Shown here in pieces: positions 1 through 11,504 of a stretch of 64,000 bases of DNA. The stretch is from Antedon mediterranea (taxonomy: Eukaryota; Echinodermata; Crinoidea; Comatulida; Antedonidae). Position 1 is the stretch's first letter; each line of letters begins with the position of its first letter. The stretch covers positions 13,934,288-13,998,287 of the forward strand of contig NC_092676.1 in the NCBI RefSeq assembly GCF_964355755.1, given 5' to 3'. The notes below the pieces were generated by a model. It was given only the letters and a program-made list of their open reading frames with translations. It was not told where the DNA came from and did no database searches. A program made the position numbers and the translations under genes.

Positions 1-230
1 GCGTGTCTGTATGTTTTGTGTGTTGTCATCAACATCTTTCTTGTGTTCTTTTATTCTGGTTTTAAGCACCCTACCCGTTTCTCCAATATAAACCATTTCA
101 CAATTGGTACAACCTACTTTGTAAACAACATCGCAGGAATCCTCTTTGCATGCTTTATCTTTCAGTCGGACAATTAATTTTTTAATTTTATTAGATGGTT
201 TAAAGTATGTTCGTATGTTATATTTTTAAA
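1..230 (-). pseudogene. Penelope-like element GIY-YIG endonuclease fragment
   Basis: Read on the minus strand, one open frame runs from about 230 down past the window edge. It contains YFKPSNKIKKL, then VVYKVGCTNC, then EMVYIGETGR and LKTRIKEHKKD. The spaced Cys pair followed by the GIY-YIG-type VYIGETGR block is characteristic of the endonuclease domain at the C-terminus of Penelope-like retroelements, where it nicks the target for reverse transcription. The fragment is cut by the window start, so the rest of the element could lie to the left. It lies head to head with the fragment at 264-560. Confidence 0.75.
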
Positions 231-263
231 ATTTTCTCTTGATTTTCTCTGAAAGGCTTTGAA

Positions 264-560
264 CATATGGTATCCATTGGAGAAACGGGTAGGGCGCTTA
301 AAACCAGAATAAAAGAACACAAGAAAGATGTTGATGACAACACACAAAACATACAGACGTGCATCGCGGAAAGTTTCGTCCTCGATGTTACATAAATCAG
401 CGATCACGGACCAAATGACCATGCATAATCACATACCTAATTGGAATAATATAGACGTACAGTACACAAAGAACAAGTTTGGCTTAAACGTAAAATTAAA
501 GAATCCATTAGCAACAAGATAAAAAGATGAATAGAGATGAAGGCACGCACCAACTATCAC
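264..560 (+). pseudogene. Penelope-like GIY-YIG endonuclease fragment, inverted partner, frameshifted
   Basis: The plus strand reads SIGETGRALKTRIKEHKKD in one frame. It then shifts to another frame reading KSAITDQMTMHNHIPNW, which resembles the conserved SAITDH...NH.IDW block at the end of these endonucleases. Stops and at least one frameshift make it a relic. About 85 bp (near 275-358) is a near-perfect inverted copy of the first 90 bases of the window, so the two fragments form a hairpin with a spacer of about 185 bp. Confidence 0.7.
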
Positions 561-1677
561 ATATTTATGATCAACTCCTGACGACTAGTCCCTTAGGCTA
601 CACACCAAAAACATCCAGTGGCTGGAAAGGAGGCCAATCGTCGTCATAACGCATAGCAACTGAAGAAGTCAAGCTGACAGCTAGGAAACTGTCTTGCACA
701 CGCAAGTTTATTTACTGGTTTACTATCAAGGAACTACATATCAATCAGTACACATGATTGTCAATACCATTTATTTGGGTTGAAATTATAGAAATTATTT
801 CAAACATCATGCATATGTCATCATCATTTTTAGGAATTAAATAAAACACTTAAAATTGACTGGCAGTCAAAAAATCAGGAATTTGGTTCAAATTGTTTAG
901 AAACTAACATTTACTCCAATAATGGCATGTTTTGTATACAAATACTGTAGGCTCTGTTAGTACAGTACATTGACCTATGTCCTATATCAAAACAATTCAC
1001 ATCAAAGTTGTGTTGTGTTTTGCGTAGAAAGAAGGCTGCATTGAGAGCACCCTCACTACAGTAGTCTAGGTTTCAGACATTCATTCGGCTTAATATTTTT
1101 AAAAGGATAAAATAACATAACGATGTCACATTGATATGAGGTGGCAATCCAAAAATCTACAATTCAACAATCTGGTCGGCCTAAATAAAGGTGGGTTTTA
1201 CTCCAACCGGCAAAGAAAAAATATTCTGAGAAAATCATATTATTATTACAGATACAAAATTTGTACAGTTCAAATTCCCAGTAGCCTGCTGGAGATTTGG
1301 ACATAAATACGCCTACTTGATACCATTACATGTCTAACTTGTATAATTATTGTCAAAATCTAAAATCAATTTTTTTCAAAAAAACACCACAAACACCTAT
1401 GCTTACACCATGGAGGTAAAACTACCTCCAGGCTCCACATGCTTACAGTGGTGTTTTTTTTTTATGGATGGATGGATGGAGCAGTAAAATTGTTTTAATC
1501 ACAGTTATGTAGGCTATCTTTTAAGAACATTTGACAGTAAACATTTTTTCCATACGACTGTCCGTTGAGGAGTTACGAATTTTTAAGTAACTTGTCCTCA
1601 GAAAATAGGTTGAAAACGTTATGTTATTTCTGTTGGTTACGCTTCGTTGCATGCCATTGCTTGTCATCGAATTGAAG
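561..1677. other. No gene seen; repeat-derived AT-rich DNA with a small hairpin
   Basis: No coding frame with recognisable motifs. About 770-1000 loosely resembles the repeat family at 8.2-8.7 kb and 20.2-20.7 kb. At about 1377-1461 an AAAAACACCAC arm pairs with GTGGTGTTTTT, with a second palindrome (TGGAGGTA/TACCTCCA) in the loop. This is followed by a short ATGG microsatellite. Confidence 0.4.
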
Positions 1678-1825
1678 GGTAGCGGGACGATTGGGACGAT
1701 TCGGCTCTGGGACGATTTGGCCCGGGACTATTTGGCCTGGGACGATTCGGCCCGGAGACGATTCGGCACACTTAAATTTATCGGCTTTGATATGCATTTT
1801 ATAAACATAGACTAAGCTTTTTTTC
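1678..1825 (+). repeat. GGGACGATTCGGC-motif array, terminus-like
   Basis: The 13-bp motif GGGACGATTCGGC occurs about six times with small changes (GATTGGG, GATTTGGCC, ACTATTTGGCC) and is followed by a unique tail starting ACACTTAAATTTATCGGC. The same motif run plus the same tail occurs inverted at about 25670-25768, and a relative bounds the element at 13.1-14.2 kb. This looks like the end of a DNA transposon family with subterminal repeats. Confidence 0.6.
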
Positions 1826-1977
1826 CCCAAACTTTATTTTTAGAGAGACTAATAGGTTAGTACTACTAGGGATAAAGATGCAATAAAGCAAACAATTTGA
1901 TTAGACAAGTTACACCTTCTGTTGGCGTTGTTGAAAAAAAACCCAAAGTTTTCGAAGTAATAAATTGAACGCTGTGG

Positions 1978-3041
1978 CTAAAGATACAGTATCGTATCCT
2001 AACTTCCGTTTGCTAAAAGTACGGTAAAATTGAATTACATCATAATCAGCCAATTATCAGCTGGTACAGTACGTGTGTCACGTCATCGTATAAGGACTTT
2101 AGATTTGTTTTATCGCGAAAACAGTGATCAACTGCTTAACAAACATTTTCTTTATGCTTCATTTATCGCTGTCGTGTGTGACAAAAACTAAATGTAGCCA
2201 CGTCTGTTATTATTGAAAAGCCAAAACATGTTGATTTTAATTCTAGAATACAGAAAACCATTTCAAAAGAGGCCTACTACTACGTACTATAACCTAGCCT
2301 CATTATATGAGTTTGTTTGTGTAGGGAAAGCGGTGCCAGGCTGTGGCCAACTGCATGTGTGCGCTGATTTCTGTGACTCAGCCCTGGGGCTTCTGTCTAA
2401 ATCATACTATTTGAGGGCCCCTTTATTGTCCGCATTTGCTTGTTGTTTATGGTTACATCTGTAAACAAAGTTAAATAATAAAAAATATAGGTCTAAATAG
2501 GCCATTTGGAATAAAAACAAAACCCTCATATATAGTAACTATGGACGAATGAACTCGACGCAACACAATATCCAACATTGAATTATAATTCCTTTACTAA
2601 TCTAATTTGGCTATCAACATATCGGATTATAATACTATGTTGTATAATGAAATAATATTTGAGATTGAGTGCATGTTTTAAACGATTTACAGTATGCAAC
2701 GTCCACCAACCACATGAACTTGCTCTATTACTACAGCATCGACGTTGTCGCCTGTTATTAAACTTCTGGATTCAACATTTAATTGCTAAATTTATTTATT
2801 TATCTATTTAATTTACATTTAATTGCTAGGTCTAGCCCCGGGGCCGAGTCACAGAATCAGCGCACACATCCATGCAGCCTGGCGCCGCTGATAGGCATTC
2901 TCTACAGACGCGATATGAAAAAAAAATCCAAAGTCCTTATATAATGACGTACACACGTACACGTATTGGCTGATTATGACGTAATGCAATTTTACCGTAC
3001 CTTTAGCAAATGGAAGTTAGGATACGGTACCGTATCTTTAG
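1978..3041. mobile_element. Palindromic TIR element, non-coding
   Basis: The segment starting CTAAAGATACAGTATCGTAT at 1978 is matched in reverse complement by the segment ending at 3041. The match covers about 130 bp and includes CCTAACTTCC and ACGGTAAAATTG. A second inverted pair lies further in, at about 2335-2395 and 2835-2890, around TGTGTGCGCTGATTTCTG. The left arm holds about 220 extra bases, so the arms are unequal. No transposase frame is visible. It is best read as a non-autonomous foldback or TIR element; superfamily unknown. Confidence 0.6.
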
Positions 3042-3843
3042 ACACGCACGCCGTAAATCCGAATATAAAATTATGTTTTTTTAGTAATTTATTTTATATA
3101 TTAGGCCTAAGGTAGATGTACCAATTAGCGATTTTTTCCAATTAGCGGTAATGTAATAATGTAATGTAATTTATTATTTATTCACAACTATTATTTTTTA
3201 TGTTAATGTTTTATGTCATAATATGACAAAGTAACATTGAAAGAAGGCTTGATCCCGATGAAGGAGGACTTGTGTTGGGCAAGCCTGAAACATAATATAA
3301 AGTGACATAGTAACAAGTAACAATTTTATGAAAAAATAGATAGGGTAAAGATATGTCTTTAGCGCGAACTGAAGAAAGGGGGTACCCTCCACTTACATGT
3401 AGGTAAGTCACATGGTGACGTGATATACCTACAAACTGCATTTCACAATACCTCAATAAATAAAATACCTCATGGACTGGTCCATTGTACGATTGTCATA
3501 CTATTATGGGATGTAATTATTATGTATATTGGACCAGCCATTTGGCCTGATCCAATTAGCGGTAGGTTGGTTTTTAATTAATATTTTTTCATTATTTTTA
3601 CATTAAATATGTAAATTTAACCATATTTTCAATTAATATTAAACATAATAAACAAGAATTAATATTAAATATGAATTGTTTGTGTTTTATTTATGCTTTT
3701 AAACACTACGATCATGTTTATATTTAAAAGTTGAACATTCTCAGTCACGTGACCAAACTCAAGCGGCGTATCAATTAAAAGCATTTACTGCAAATTGGGA
3801 ACCGCAAACTGGTGCACAGTTACCGCTGTTTGGTACATCAGCC

Positions 3844-5375
3844 CAGGGGTGGCGCCAGGATCTTCCCGACACGGGGGCTACATTCCCCGACGAGGGGGCT
3901 ATACGAGCGAAGCGAGCATCACAAGGCTGGGGGCCAGGGGGCCGCCAAGGGCCCCCGGTGGGGGTCCAGGGGGCGAAGCCCCCGGAAGCAACGCGTTCTA
4001 GCGTCATTTGAGGTCATTTTAATCAGATTTAGGGTAGCCATTTTTTCCATTTTTTATAATGCATAAATAAAATACTGCGTGCAAAAAAACGATGCGCGAT
4101 TACTGTTTCAATCCATATTTTTCAATTTAAAAAATAAAAGTTCAAAGAAAATTTAGAAAAATAGAGTTGGAGGTCCTGGAAATTGGACTTATTATACTTC
4201 AAAACATGAAACAAAATATATAAGTCCCTATCATGGTTGTGACTGAGCTAAGAAATGTTTGAAAAATAGAGATGTTAGGTCCCGGAAAATGCACTTCTTG
4301 TACTTCGAAATATGACCAGCTTTATTGTTGGGGCTGAGCTAAGAAAATGTTTAAAACTAGAGCTGTAGGTCTTCAAAAAATTGCATTTTATACTTTGGAA
4401 ACATCAGGCCCAGAGGCTTAAAAAACGCAAGCGTAGACCTTTTTCAGCAGTCGGGGAAATTTTGTATTTTTTGTATTTGTATTCATGACATACAGGACAT
4501 TGAAAATTTAATAACTTAGCTATAATAAGATGTTGGCTAAGCGAAAATGGCATGTTTTTTTGTTTAGTAATGGATGAAATATTTATTTTAGGTGCCCCAT
4601 GGTACAGAAGGTTACTTGTAAATTAAAAAATTGGTGAACATACGAACAATTAACATAATTCGTTTTTGCTGTAGTGTAGCGTACGTCGACACAGTACACG
4701 ACGTAACCGTCGGTAAACTTCGCCTGGAAAATAACTACAGTACACATTTTGATATGATATCACGACCCAACGTTGAACGATTCGTACAAAGGGATACCGC
4801 CAGACAAGTGCGTACCTATAGCTATTGTTTAGTAGTAAGTTAGATCGCTGGCAATAATGAATGCATATAAAGTGCATAATATCACTCTGACGTACTCTCA
4901 CGGTCAATGAAACGTCGAGGTTTTCTAGGCGCTGAAGCTACGAAGTGAACGCGATCGAATTATATTCCCCGACAAAAAGTACCCGAACCGTCGGTAAACT
5001 TCGCCTGGAAAATAACTACATTACACATTTTGGTCCCTGGATGGAACTTGATATCACGCGTCTCGACCCAACGTTGAACGATTCGTACAAAGGGATACCG
5101 CCAGACAAGTGCGTACCTAGCTAATGTTTAGTAGTAAGTTAGATCGCTGGCAATAATGAATGCATATAAATTGCATAATAGCACTCTGACGTACTATCAC
5201 GGTCAATGGAACGTCGTGGTTTTCTAGGCGCTGAAGCTATATGAAGTGAACGCGAACGTTTTTTACTGTATGTTATATTCCCCGACAAAAAGTACCCGTG
5301 TTCCCCGACGGGGGGGCTAGGCTCCCCGACGAGGGGGCTAGAGCCCCCGTAGCCCCCCCGCTGGCGCCACCACTG
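3844..5375. mobile_element. hAT-like non-autonomous transposon with 8-bp TSD
   Basis: The element begins CAGGGGTGGCGCCAG and ends with the inverse of CAGTGGTGGCGCCAG. It is flanked on both sides by the 8-bp direct repeat CATCAGCC (3836-3843 and 5376-5383). An 8-bp duplication with CAG-type termini is the hAT pattern; P elements also give 8 bp. Both subterminal regions carry GC-rich CCCCGACG/GGGGGCT motifs. The interior holds a direct tandem duplication of about 285 bp (near 4698-4987 and 4988-5290) and no transposase. The open frames across it follow the GC-rich repeats and are not genes. Confidence 0.75.
4690..5290 (+). repeat. Direct tandem duplication, unit about 285 bp
   Basis: Two consecutive copies start at ACCGTCGGTAAACTTCGCC and run through GGATACCGCCAGACAAGTGC and TTCTAGGCGCTGAAGC. 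The second copy carries small insertions. It lies inside the hAT-like element. Confidence 0.85.
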
Positions 5376-5558
5376 CATCAGCCATCCTTAGTATTTAACA
5401 AATTATTATTAATTAAGTGGCCATTATTTATTTTTTTTAATAATGGATATACATTATTAATTACTGACAATTGTTGTATTCACTTACAACTATAACACAT
5501 TTAACGTAATAATGATTTGACCTTTGACTAACCGCAAATTGATACATCTACCCTAGGC

Positions 5559-6958
5559 GGATTAGGCCAAGTTTAGCCGCCGACAAGTTGAGCCGTTATA
5601 TTCTATGAAACGCCAAATGCTAACTTTCGCCGGTGCTCGTTTAATAGAAGTTCTATTTATATTAGGGATAACGATGTATATTCAAAAGTTTATAAAACCA
5701 CGGTTTTTAGTATATATTTTTTTTGTCTTGTGTGAGTTCTTCTCACGTTTATTTAAATTCTCATTGATGAATATATTATATACATATAAGTACATTTGTG
5801 ACAATTAAAAGTAAGTGTTTAGAGTAGTTAAAATACCGGTATATTTACATAATAAGATGCCAGAATTCATTATATTAACCATATATTTTCTCATTTAAAA
5901 TTTTAGATACGATGTTAATTAAAATGTAGAAATGAAAAATGGCGGTAAAATACATGATTAAAATTGTCTTGTTAAACTATCTTATTTGTGATCTTATTTG
6001 TGTTCGAGTTTGTGTTCGAGTAGAGAGGCTATAAACTCAGGGGAGGAAAATGTAGTATCCTCCCTTTTCACCAAGATAAGATGGATGGTATGAAAAAAAG
6101 AGGAATGCAGTAGGTTGAAAGTTAGTTATTTAGAATGATAGCATGAAATGGTATATTTAATGGAAACCGTAAGGTTAGAGTCCATACACGGTGCAAGTCC
6201 AAGATGCAATTTTGGCTCTGTGTGTATGTGAGACGCTTCATACCCGATGTCATCTTAGTACAACTACTACTTACAATTTGTATTTACGGTATAACATATT
6301 ATAGTTTTTAGTATATATTATTAAATATTAGAATTAAAGAAATAATTATGAAAATCTGACTTGTAGATATATAGAAATTAAAATGATCGTTTTTAGCTAA
6401 ACATGGTACCCCCTCAGGCGGCAGTTGTATGGGGGAACCGTTGTATGAACTAGGCCTACTCCATTTTTCGGTAAAATAAATAATTACATAAAATCACCGT
6501 TTTTTTGTAAAATATTTTGTGTATTAACATTGTAAAATTCAATAAAATATGATATTAAAAGATAGTAAATAAAAAAAAAAATATTTAACCTCATTCGAAG
6601 AATATCAATACTCTATTTATTAGTCCTGATAGACAATGTGACTTTTCGTGGTAGGCCTACACACGAGAAAAATATTATGGAGTGCACTGCATTTTTAGCT
6701 TGAAAGACAATTAAATTATTAAATAGACTACTTTTCTTTACTGCGTTGTTATGGCAGTTCAAACCAACAAAATTATAGTATGTAATTATATATTATTTAT
6801 TTTCATTACACAATGAACCTAATAAAAACCATGAACTTATGTACTACTAGGACACCACTCTAAACATGACACTACGCGAAATGTCGTAAACGGACTGGGC
6901 GTTTCATAGAAATTACCGGCAGCTCAACTTGTCGGCGGCCCAATCGGTCATATATGCC
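5559..6958. mobile_element. TIR element family B, left copy
   Basis: The left end contains GGATTAGGCCAAG followed by GACAAGTTGAGCCG. The right end contains the inverse (CAGCTCAACTTGTCGGCGG, then GGTCATATATGCC). An inverted second copy of the family, with clean 8-bp target duplications, lies at 30800-31549 and fixes these boundaries. The copy is about 650 bp longer than the second one, mostly because of the insertion at 5712-6304. It abuts family A at 6959, and A's own left terminal repeat is missing there. Confidence 0.75.
5712..6304 (+). mobile_element. Insertion inside family B, flanked by about 15-bp direct repeats
   Basis: Relative to the second B copy, about 590 bp is extra here. The word TTTTTAGTATATATT stands at both junctions (about 5705 and 6306), as expected for a target duplication of retroposition length. 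A block of about 235 bp within it (6022-6262) recurs inverted at 21412-21645. I recognise no coding sequence. Confidence 0.55.
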
Positions 6959-7242
6959 CCCAATCTTTGATTGTCATTGTTTCGACAGGTTTTCTTTACC
7001 TCGGACGTAAATAACAATCTAAATTATTATGTAATTTATTCTCTTTTTTTACAGATTGAATGTGATACGTTCTTTTAAACGAAATGGCGAATCGATGATT
7101 ACTTACTTTAACCATGGAGCTATACCTCCATGCTTTAACTGTTCTAACTGATATATATGTTTAATAAAGTCAATAAAATATATTGTGGTGTTTGTATTAT
7201 ATATTAATATAATATATAATAAGCCAATTATTAAGAATAATA

Positions 7243-8906
7243 CAGGGCTCGATATTTCACTAGTCCGGCGTACAATGTCTAGTTAAAACTGCTCTGGGTT
7301 AGTCAATCTTCCACCCAACAAGCCCGGGTGTCTAGTGTGTAAATAATTAGGCTAGAGAATGTTTAGGCCTAGACTTTTAAAATGCATTATTATTTATTAA
7401 AATACTCTAGCCACTGGCCTAATTGTTTGTATCATTTTTATAGAGCGCCTTCACAATCACGTTCCTCGTTAACGTTAACGAAGGAGAGCAACTAATCACG
7501 CTCCTTAAATCAGCGTGTCAAGTCACCAATAAGGGGATTCCCCTGTCTGCTTTCAAGTGCCAATTTACTTCCATTACACCTCACAGTGTATCCAGTGCGG
7601 TGTCAGATAAATGCCTCAACTAGTCTTTTAAGCAGTAACTTTCAGAACAAGTACCAACCAAATGGTTGCTTTTATTAAACAAATCAATTTTAATGTATAA
7701 AATATAGTTAATAAAAAAATAAATTTAATAGAAGTAGGCCTATTTTTATTAATTAGAGGAAGATGCTTCACTTCTGTCTTTGGAATTTTAATTAATTTTT
7801 TTCTCCGAAAAAAATCAACCAATTTGGTTACCCAAATTTAGTGACAAAACATGTGCTCTAGTCTCACCATCCCAGCAGCAGCTGGTCTAGCTCTCTAGCA
7901 AGCATCGCGTGTGTGACCGCCGTATGTAAACACAGCCAAATACCCTTTCCTTAATTACATTTTTAAGATGTAATATTCAAATGATACTTAGTAACTTGTC
8001 ATTAATATTTTGTTTGTATTACTTTGTGAAATACAGGTACTTAATTTTTGTTTTTAATTTCTAGGCCTAGTTCTAGGCCTAGCCCTATATTATTTATTAT
8101 AGGCCTAGTAGACAGGTTCCATTTCTGAAAAAACAGCCTAGAAAACGAATCAAGAAGCATTTTTGGGTAGAAGCTGGGATCCACTTGATTGATGGCGGAT
8201 CCCAAGCGAAATTCGGCCATCTAAGCCCTTAATTTCCATAATTAAAAATGGCGGCCATTTTTTATAATTACCCTATATCTCGAGAACCACTTGTCACAGA
8301 TAATTAATTTTGGTGTCAAAATGTTTTAAATATATGTTTTTATATTCACTTTAATGACACATTTTCTCAAAAAATGGATGCAAGTCTTATTTCTGGCATT
8401 TTGACCTTTGACCTTGATTTATCGTATTTCAGTAACCAATAATCGGAGAGACACGAAATAGGGCTCAAATTGTTCAGAAACTATACATTCATATTTATTA
8501 TAATGAAATATTTTTACAAAAAATGGCCGATTCTACAACTATTGACCTTTGAACTATTAGTCAAATATAATAATATAATAATAATATAACTTTGAAAATT
8601 GTGGTCTTATGAATTTTTTTTTCGTTTTAAATTGTTTAAAACATGTGTGTTTCTATCCAGTCTAATGGCACATTTTGTACAAGAATAGCCGATAGTATGG
8701 TTATTGACCTTTAAACTACAGCATAGGCCTACTGTATAAACTAACTAGAACTTACAGTAGTTTAGTTAGTTTTGATTCAGGTGTGCGGTATATACCCAGT
8801 AAGATTTAGTCAATAAGCGGACTAGTGAAACATCCAGTGGGCTAGTGAAACTCACATTGAACAAGCCCAGTGGTCTAGCTAGTAAAATTTCAAAAATCGA
8901 GCCCTG
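7243..8906. mobile_element. hAT-like insertion (CAGGGCTCGA ends) within family A
   Basis: The element opens CAGGGCTCGATATTTC and closes with the inverse of CAGGGCTCGATTTTTG. The family A copy at about 28985-29010 reads straight across this point. Flanking sequence is AATAATA-like on both sides, so the 8-bp duplication is imperfect or obscured by the AT-rich target. The interior includes part of the dispersed repeat family also seen at 20.2-20.7 kb. No intact transposase was seen. Confidence 0.7.
8230..8740. repeat. Dispersed family of about 150-bp units (GGCCGATTCTA/TTGACCTTTGA)
   Basis: Two to three degenerate units carry TTGACCTTTGA, AAAAAATGGCCG, a TTCAGAAACTA block and an ATCGGAGAGACA block. 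Inverted and better preserved units lie at 20190-20690, and a diverged one lies near 49370-49640. Confidence 0.6.
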
Positions 8907-9279
8907 ATAATATATATATATTTTCAATAAAGTATATCAAAATATATATTTGTTATTGTATATTAATTAATTAGTAAAGTAACTACTGTAGTAGTGTTCG
9001 CAATAATAATTACAATAACATGATGACATCAATTTATTTATTTAATATCCTAAATTATTTTATACCTTCAGATATATAAATATTGATCAATTTAAAATGA
9101 GTTTTAAATACTAAAATAAGGTGCAAGTGTCTGTACGGTACGGTAATTTATTACGCGAATTTCTGCTAATAACTACACGGCCGGCCAGGAATAGTGCTGT
9201 TGAAGGTCGCGTTTTCGTCCCCATGTTGCTTTATTGAAAACACAAACAATGTATTACATTACAATGGAATAACACTTAA

Positions 9280-10837
9280 AGGGGGGTTCCGGGTTTAAAA
9301 TGAATAGTAAAAAATGGAAAATATATTTGTTTGTCTCTTGAACGGTAAAAGTTTCAATTTATATAAGCGCCCAGTGAAGCAGAACGAAGGCTGTGAAATC
9401 AGGCCAGATTACAAGTGCAGCTACGGCAAAATCACACTGTGGTTACAAAATAGGAAATTCGTGAAATGGTCCATCTTCCGACGACTCGTTATCATTAACC
9501 ATATCAATTACTTTTGTAAAATTATACTTATCTGATGTAATTTTAGTCGGTCTTCCCATTTATAAAGTCAATTTTTTATGAAAATTCATCAAAACAGTGA
9601 AAAATTAGATATGTTTGCACTTTACGTTTGCCGATTTTCGCACCAACTTAGGGAAAAATCAAATCAATGAAGCGTAACGTATACTGTACATTCCTGCTGA
9701 GGATCGAGCGAGACGACGATACACGTGCTCTCTCTGCTGCCCATGCCTGGCATCATCACGTGATAAGCAGATACAACAATACCAAACTGGTCGGGTCGAG
9801 TATACCCCGTCTATAATCACAACATGAACGATGTACAGTATTTGATTGAAGGTCGACTCGACCTACCGGAATGGTATAGATAATATAGCTCGAATGAGAG
9901 AGTTGGAATATTTGTGTAGTGCAGCCTATAGTAAAAGGCCTGGTAGTATCAATTCGCATAGGGTCTACTACACTAGCTAGCTCAATTTTTAACTGGGCCG
10001 GATCGGCTAGGTCTCCTTCCTACTACCTGGTCTACTTGCTTGATGCATGAGTATCCGCTTTTTTGGAGAGTAAACTAAGCCTATTTTATTTTAGGCCTAC
10101 TTAGACGATCGGGACACCATACGTGTGGACGGCGATCGGACCTTGTTTTGCTTCAATATTTACAGCCGATTTTGTAGAACGTTTTAGGTTTAGATTGTTT
10201 AGGAGTTTGGTTGATAGGATGGGTTTGTTATTTATGGGCCAAACGTCTAGTAGTAGGCTAGCTCTAGGCCCATGGGCCCCATTGTTTTAACGTAGCCATC
10301 GTGGCATGGAATCCCTAGTCAGAATGGCTCTCGCCCATTAGGCTAGCCCTAGAGTAGTATTGTACGTGAAGCCGATAATACGATCTGTACTATAGAGGTA
10401 TAAAAATAGTATAATTTATGACTCCGTAATCTGTACTAAATTTTGTATTTCATTAAATGTCAAATAAATATATGCTACTACTGTTATTATTACACTTTAG
10501 GCCTAGCTTAGAAAATCTATAAAAAAATGTATTTCACAATGATCGGGTGGTCGTCGTTTGACAGGGGAGAGAGATGTAAATTAGTTGACAAACACAACGT
10601 ACATGACGTCGCGAGTTTGGAATACGTGATTTTGTGAATATCTCATGAATATTAATGAGCTTCCCTAAGCTGCTGAAAAACAGACTTTCCATGAATTTAC
10701 CCTAAAATGTATATGAAATTTAATTTTTTTAATTTCTCGTTATTACTTCTTCATTCTGACATGTCTATATTGTTATAATATTTTTTATTTAATAAATAAA
10801 CGATATTTAAAAGCAATTTTAAACCCAGAATCCCCCT
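9280..10837. mobile_element. TTAA-flanked Kolobok-like insertion
   Basis: TTAA stands at 9276-9279 and 10838-10841. The ends are AGGGGGGTTCCGGGTTTAAA and the inverse of AGGGGGATTCTGGGTTTAAA. The family A copy near 29350 has a single TTAA at this site (CACTTAATGTATAAC), a natural empty site. A TTAA target with purine/G-rich AGGG termini matches Kolobok better than piggyBac. No transposase motifs were seen, so it is probably non-autonomous. Confidence 0.8.
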
Positions 10838-10864
10838 TTAATGTATAACACACCCTATTACTAA

Positions 10865-11345
10865 TCAATAAAAAAACAAGATTCGATAGTACAGTGTAAA
10901 TGAGATATAAAGATTCGGCAATACCGTACGTAAATTATTATTGCAATACTGTATGAAGATTCGATAGTAAAGTAAATGAGATAACGATTCGGCAATACCG
11001 TACGTAAATTATTATTGCAATACTGTATAAAGATTCGATAGTATGTAAATGAGATATAAAGATTCGGCAACACCGTACGTCAATTATTATTGCAATACTG
11101 TATAAAGATTCGATAGTAAAGTAATTTAAACGAGATATAAAGATTCGGCAATACCGTACGTAAATTATTATTGCAATACTGTAAAAAGATTCGATAGTAA
11201 AGTAAATGAGATATAAAGATTCGGCAACACCGTACGTAAATTATTATTGCAATACTGTAAAAAGATTCGATAGTATGTAAATGAGATATAAAGATTCGGC
11301 AATACCGTACGTAAATTATTATTGCAATATTGTATAAAGATTCGA
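10865..11345 (+). repeat. 75-bp tandem array of family A, about 6 units
   Basis: The block GATTCGGCAATACCGTACGT recurs at about 10913, 10987, 11062, 11143, 11219 and 11296, a spacing of 74-81 bp. Each unit also holds a related half-motif, AAGATTCGATAGTA, so the unit looks like an old dimer. Open frames across it ([12 protein letters not shown]-type repeats) are a by-product and not a protein. Confidence 0.9.
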
Positions 11346-11504
11346 TAGGAGAGTGCTCGAGAAACGTCGGGTTAGTTGAACGGTATTTTTTTCCTTCACT
11401 GCCAATGTATTTTTTTTTAAAGAGATATAAATAAATAGATAGTACGTAAATGAGATATAAAGGTTCAATAGTACGTAGATTATGATGCAAACGTAAATTA
11501 TTAA

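Larger units (their letters stand above)
3111..5552. mobile_element. Possible older TIR element interrupted by the 3844-5375 insertion
   Basis: The 20-mer GGTAGATGTACCAATTAGCG at 3111-3130 is matched inverted at 5533-5552 with two mismatches, and CCAATTAGCGGTA recurs inside. If real, about 0.9 kb of element flanks the later insertion. The terminal match is short, so confidence is low. Confidence 0.3.

Noticed and set aside
3795-4007. GC-rich overlapping open frames on both strands
   Set aside because: They follow the GC-rich border of the hAT-like element and have no conserved domain.
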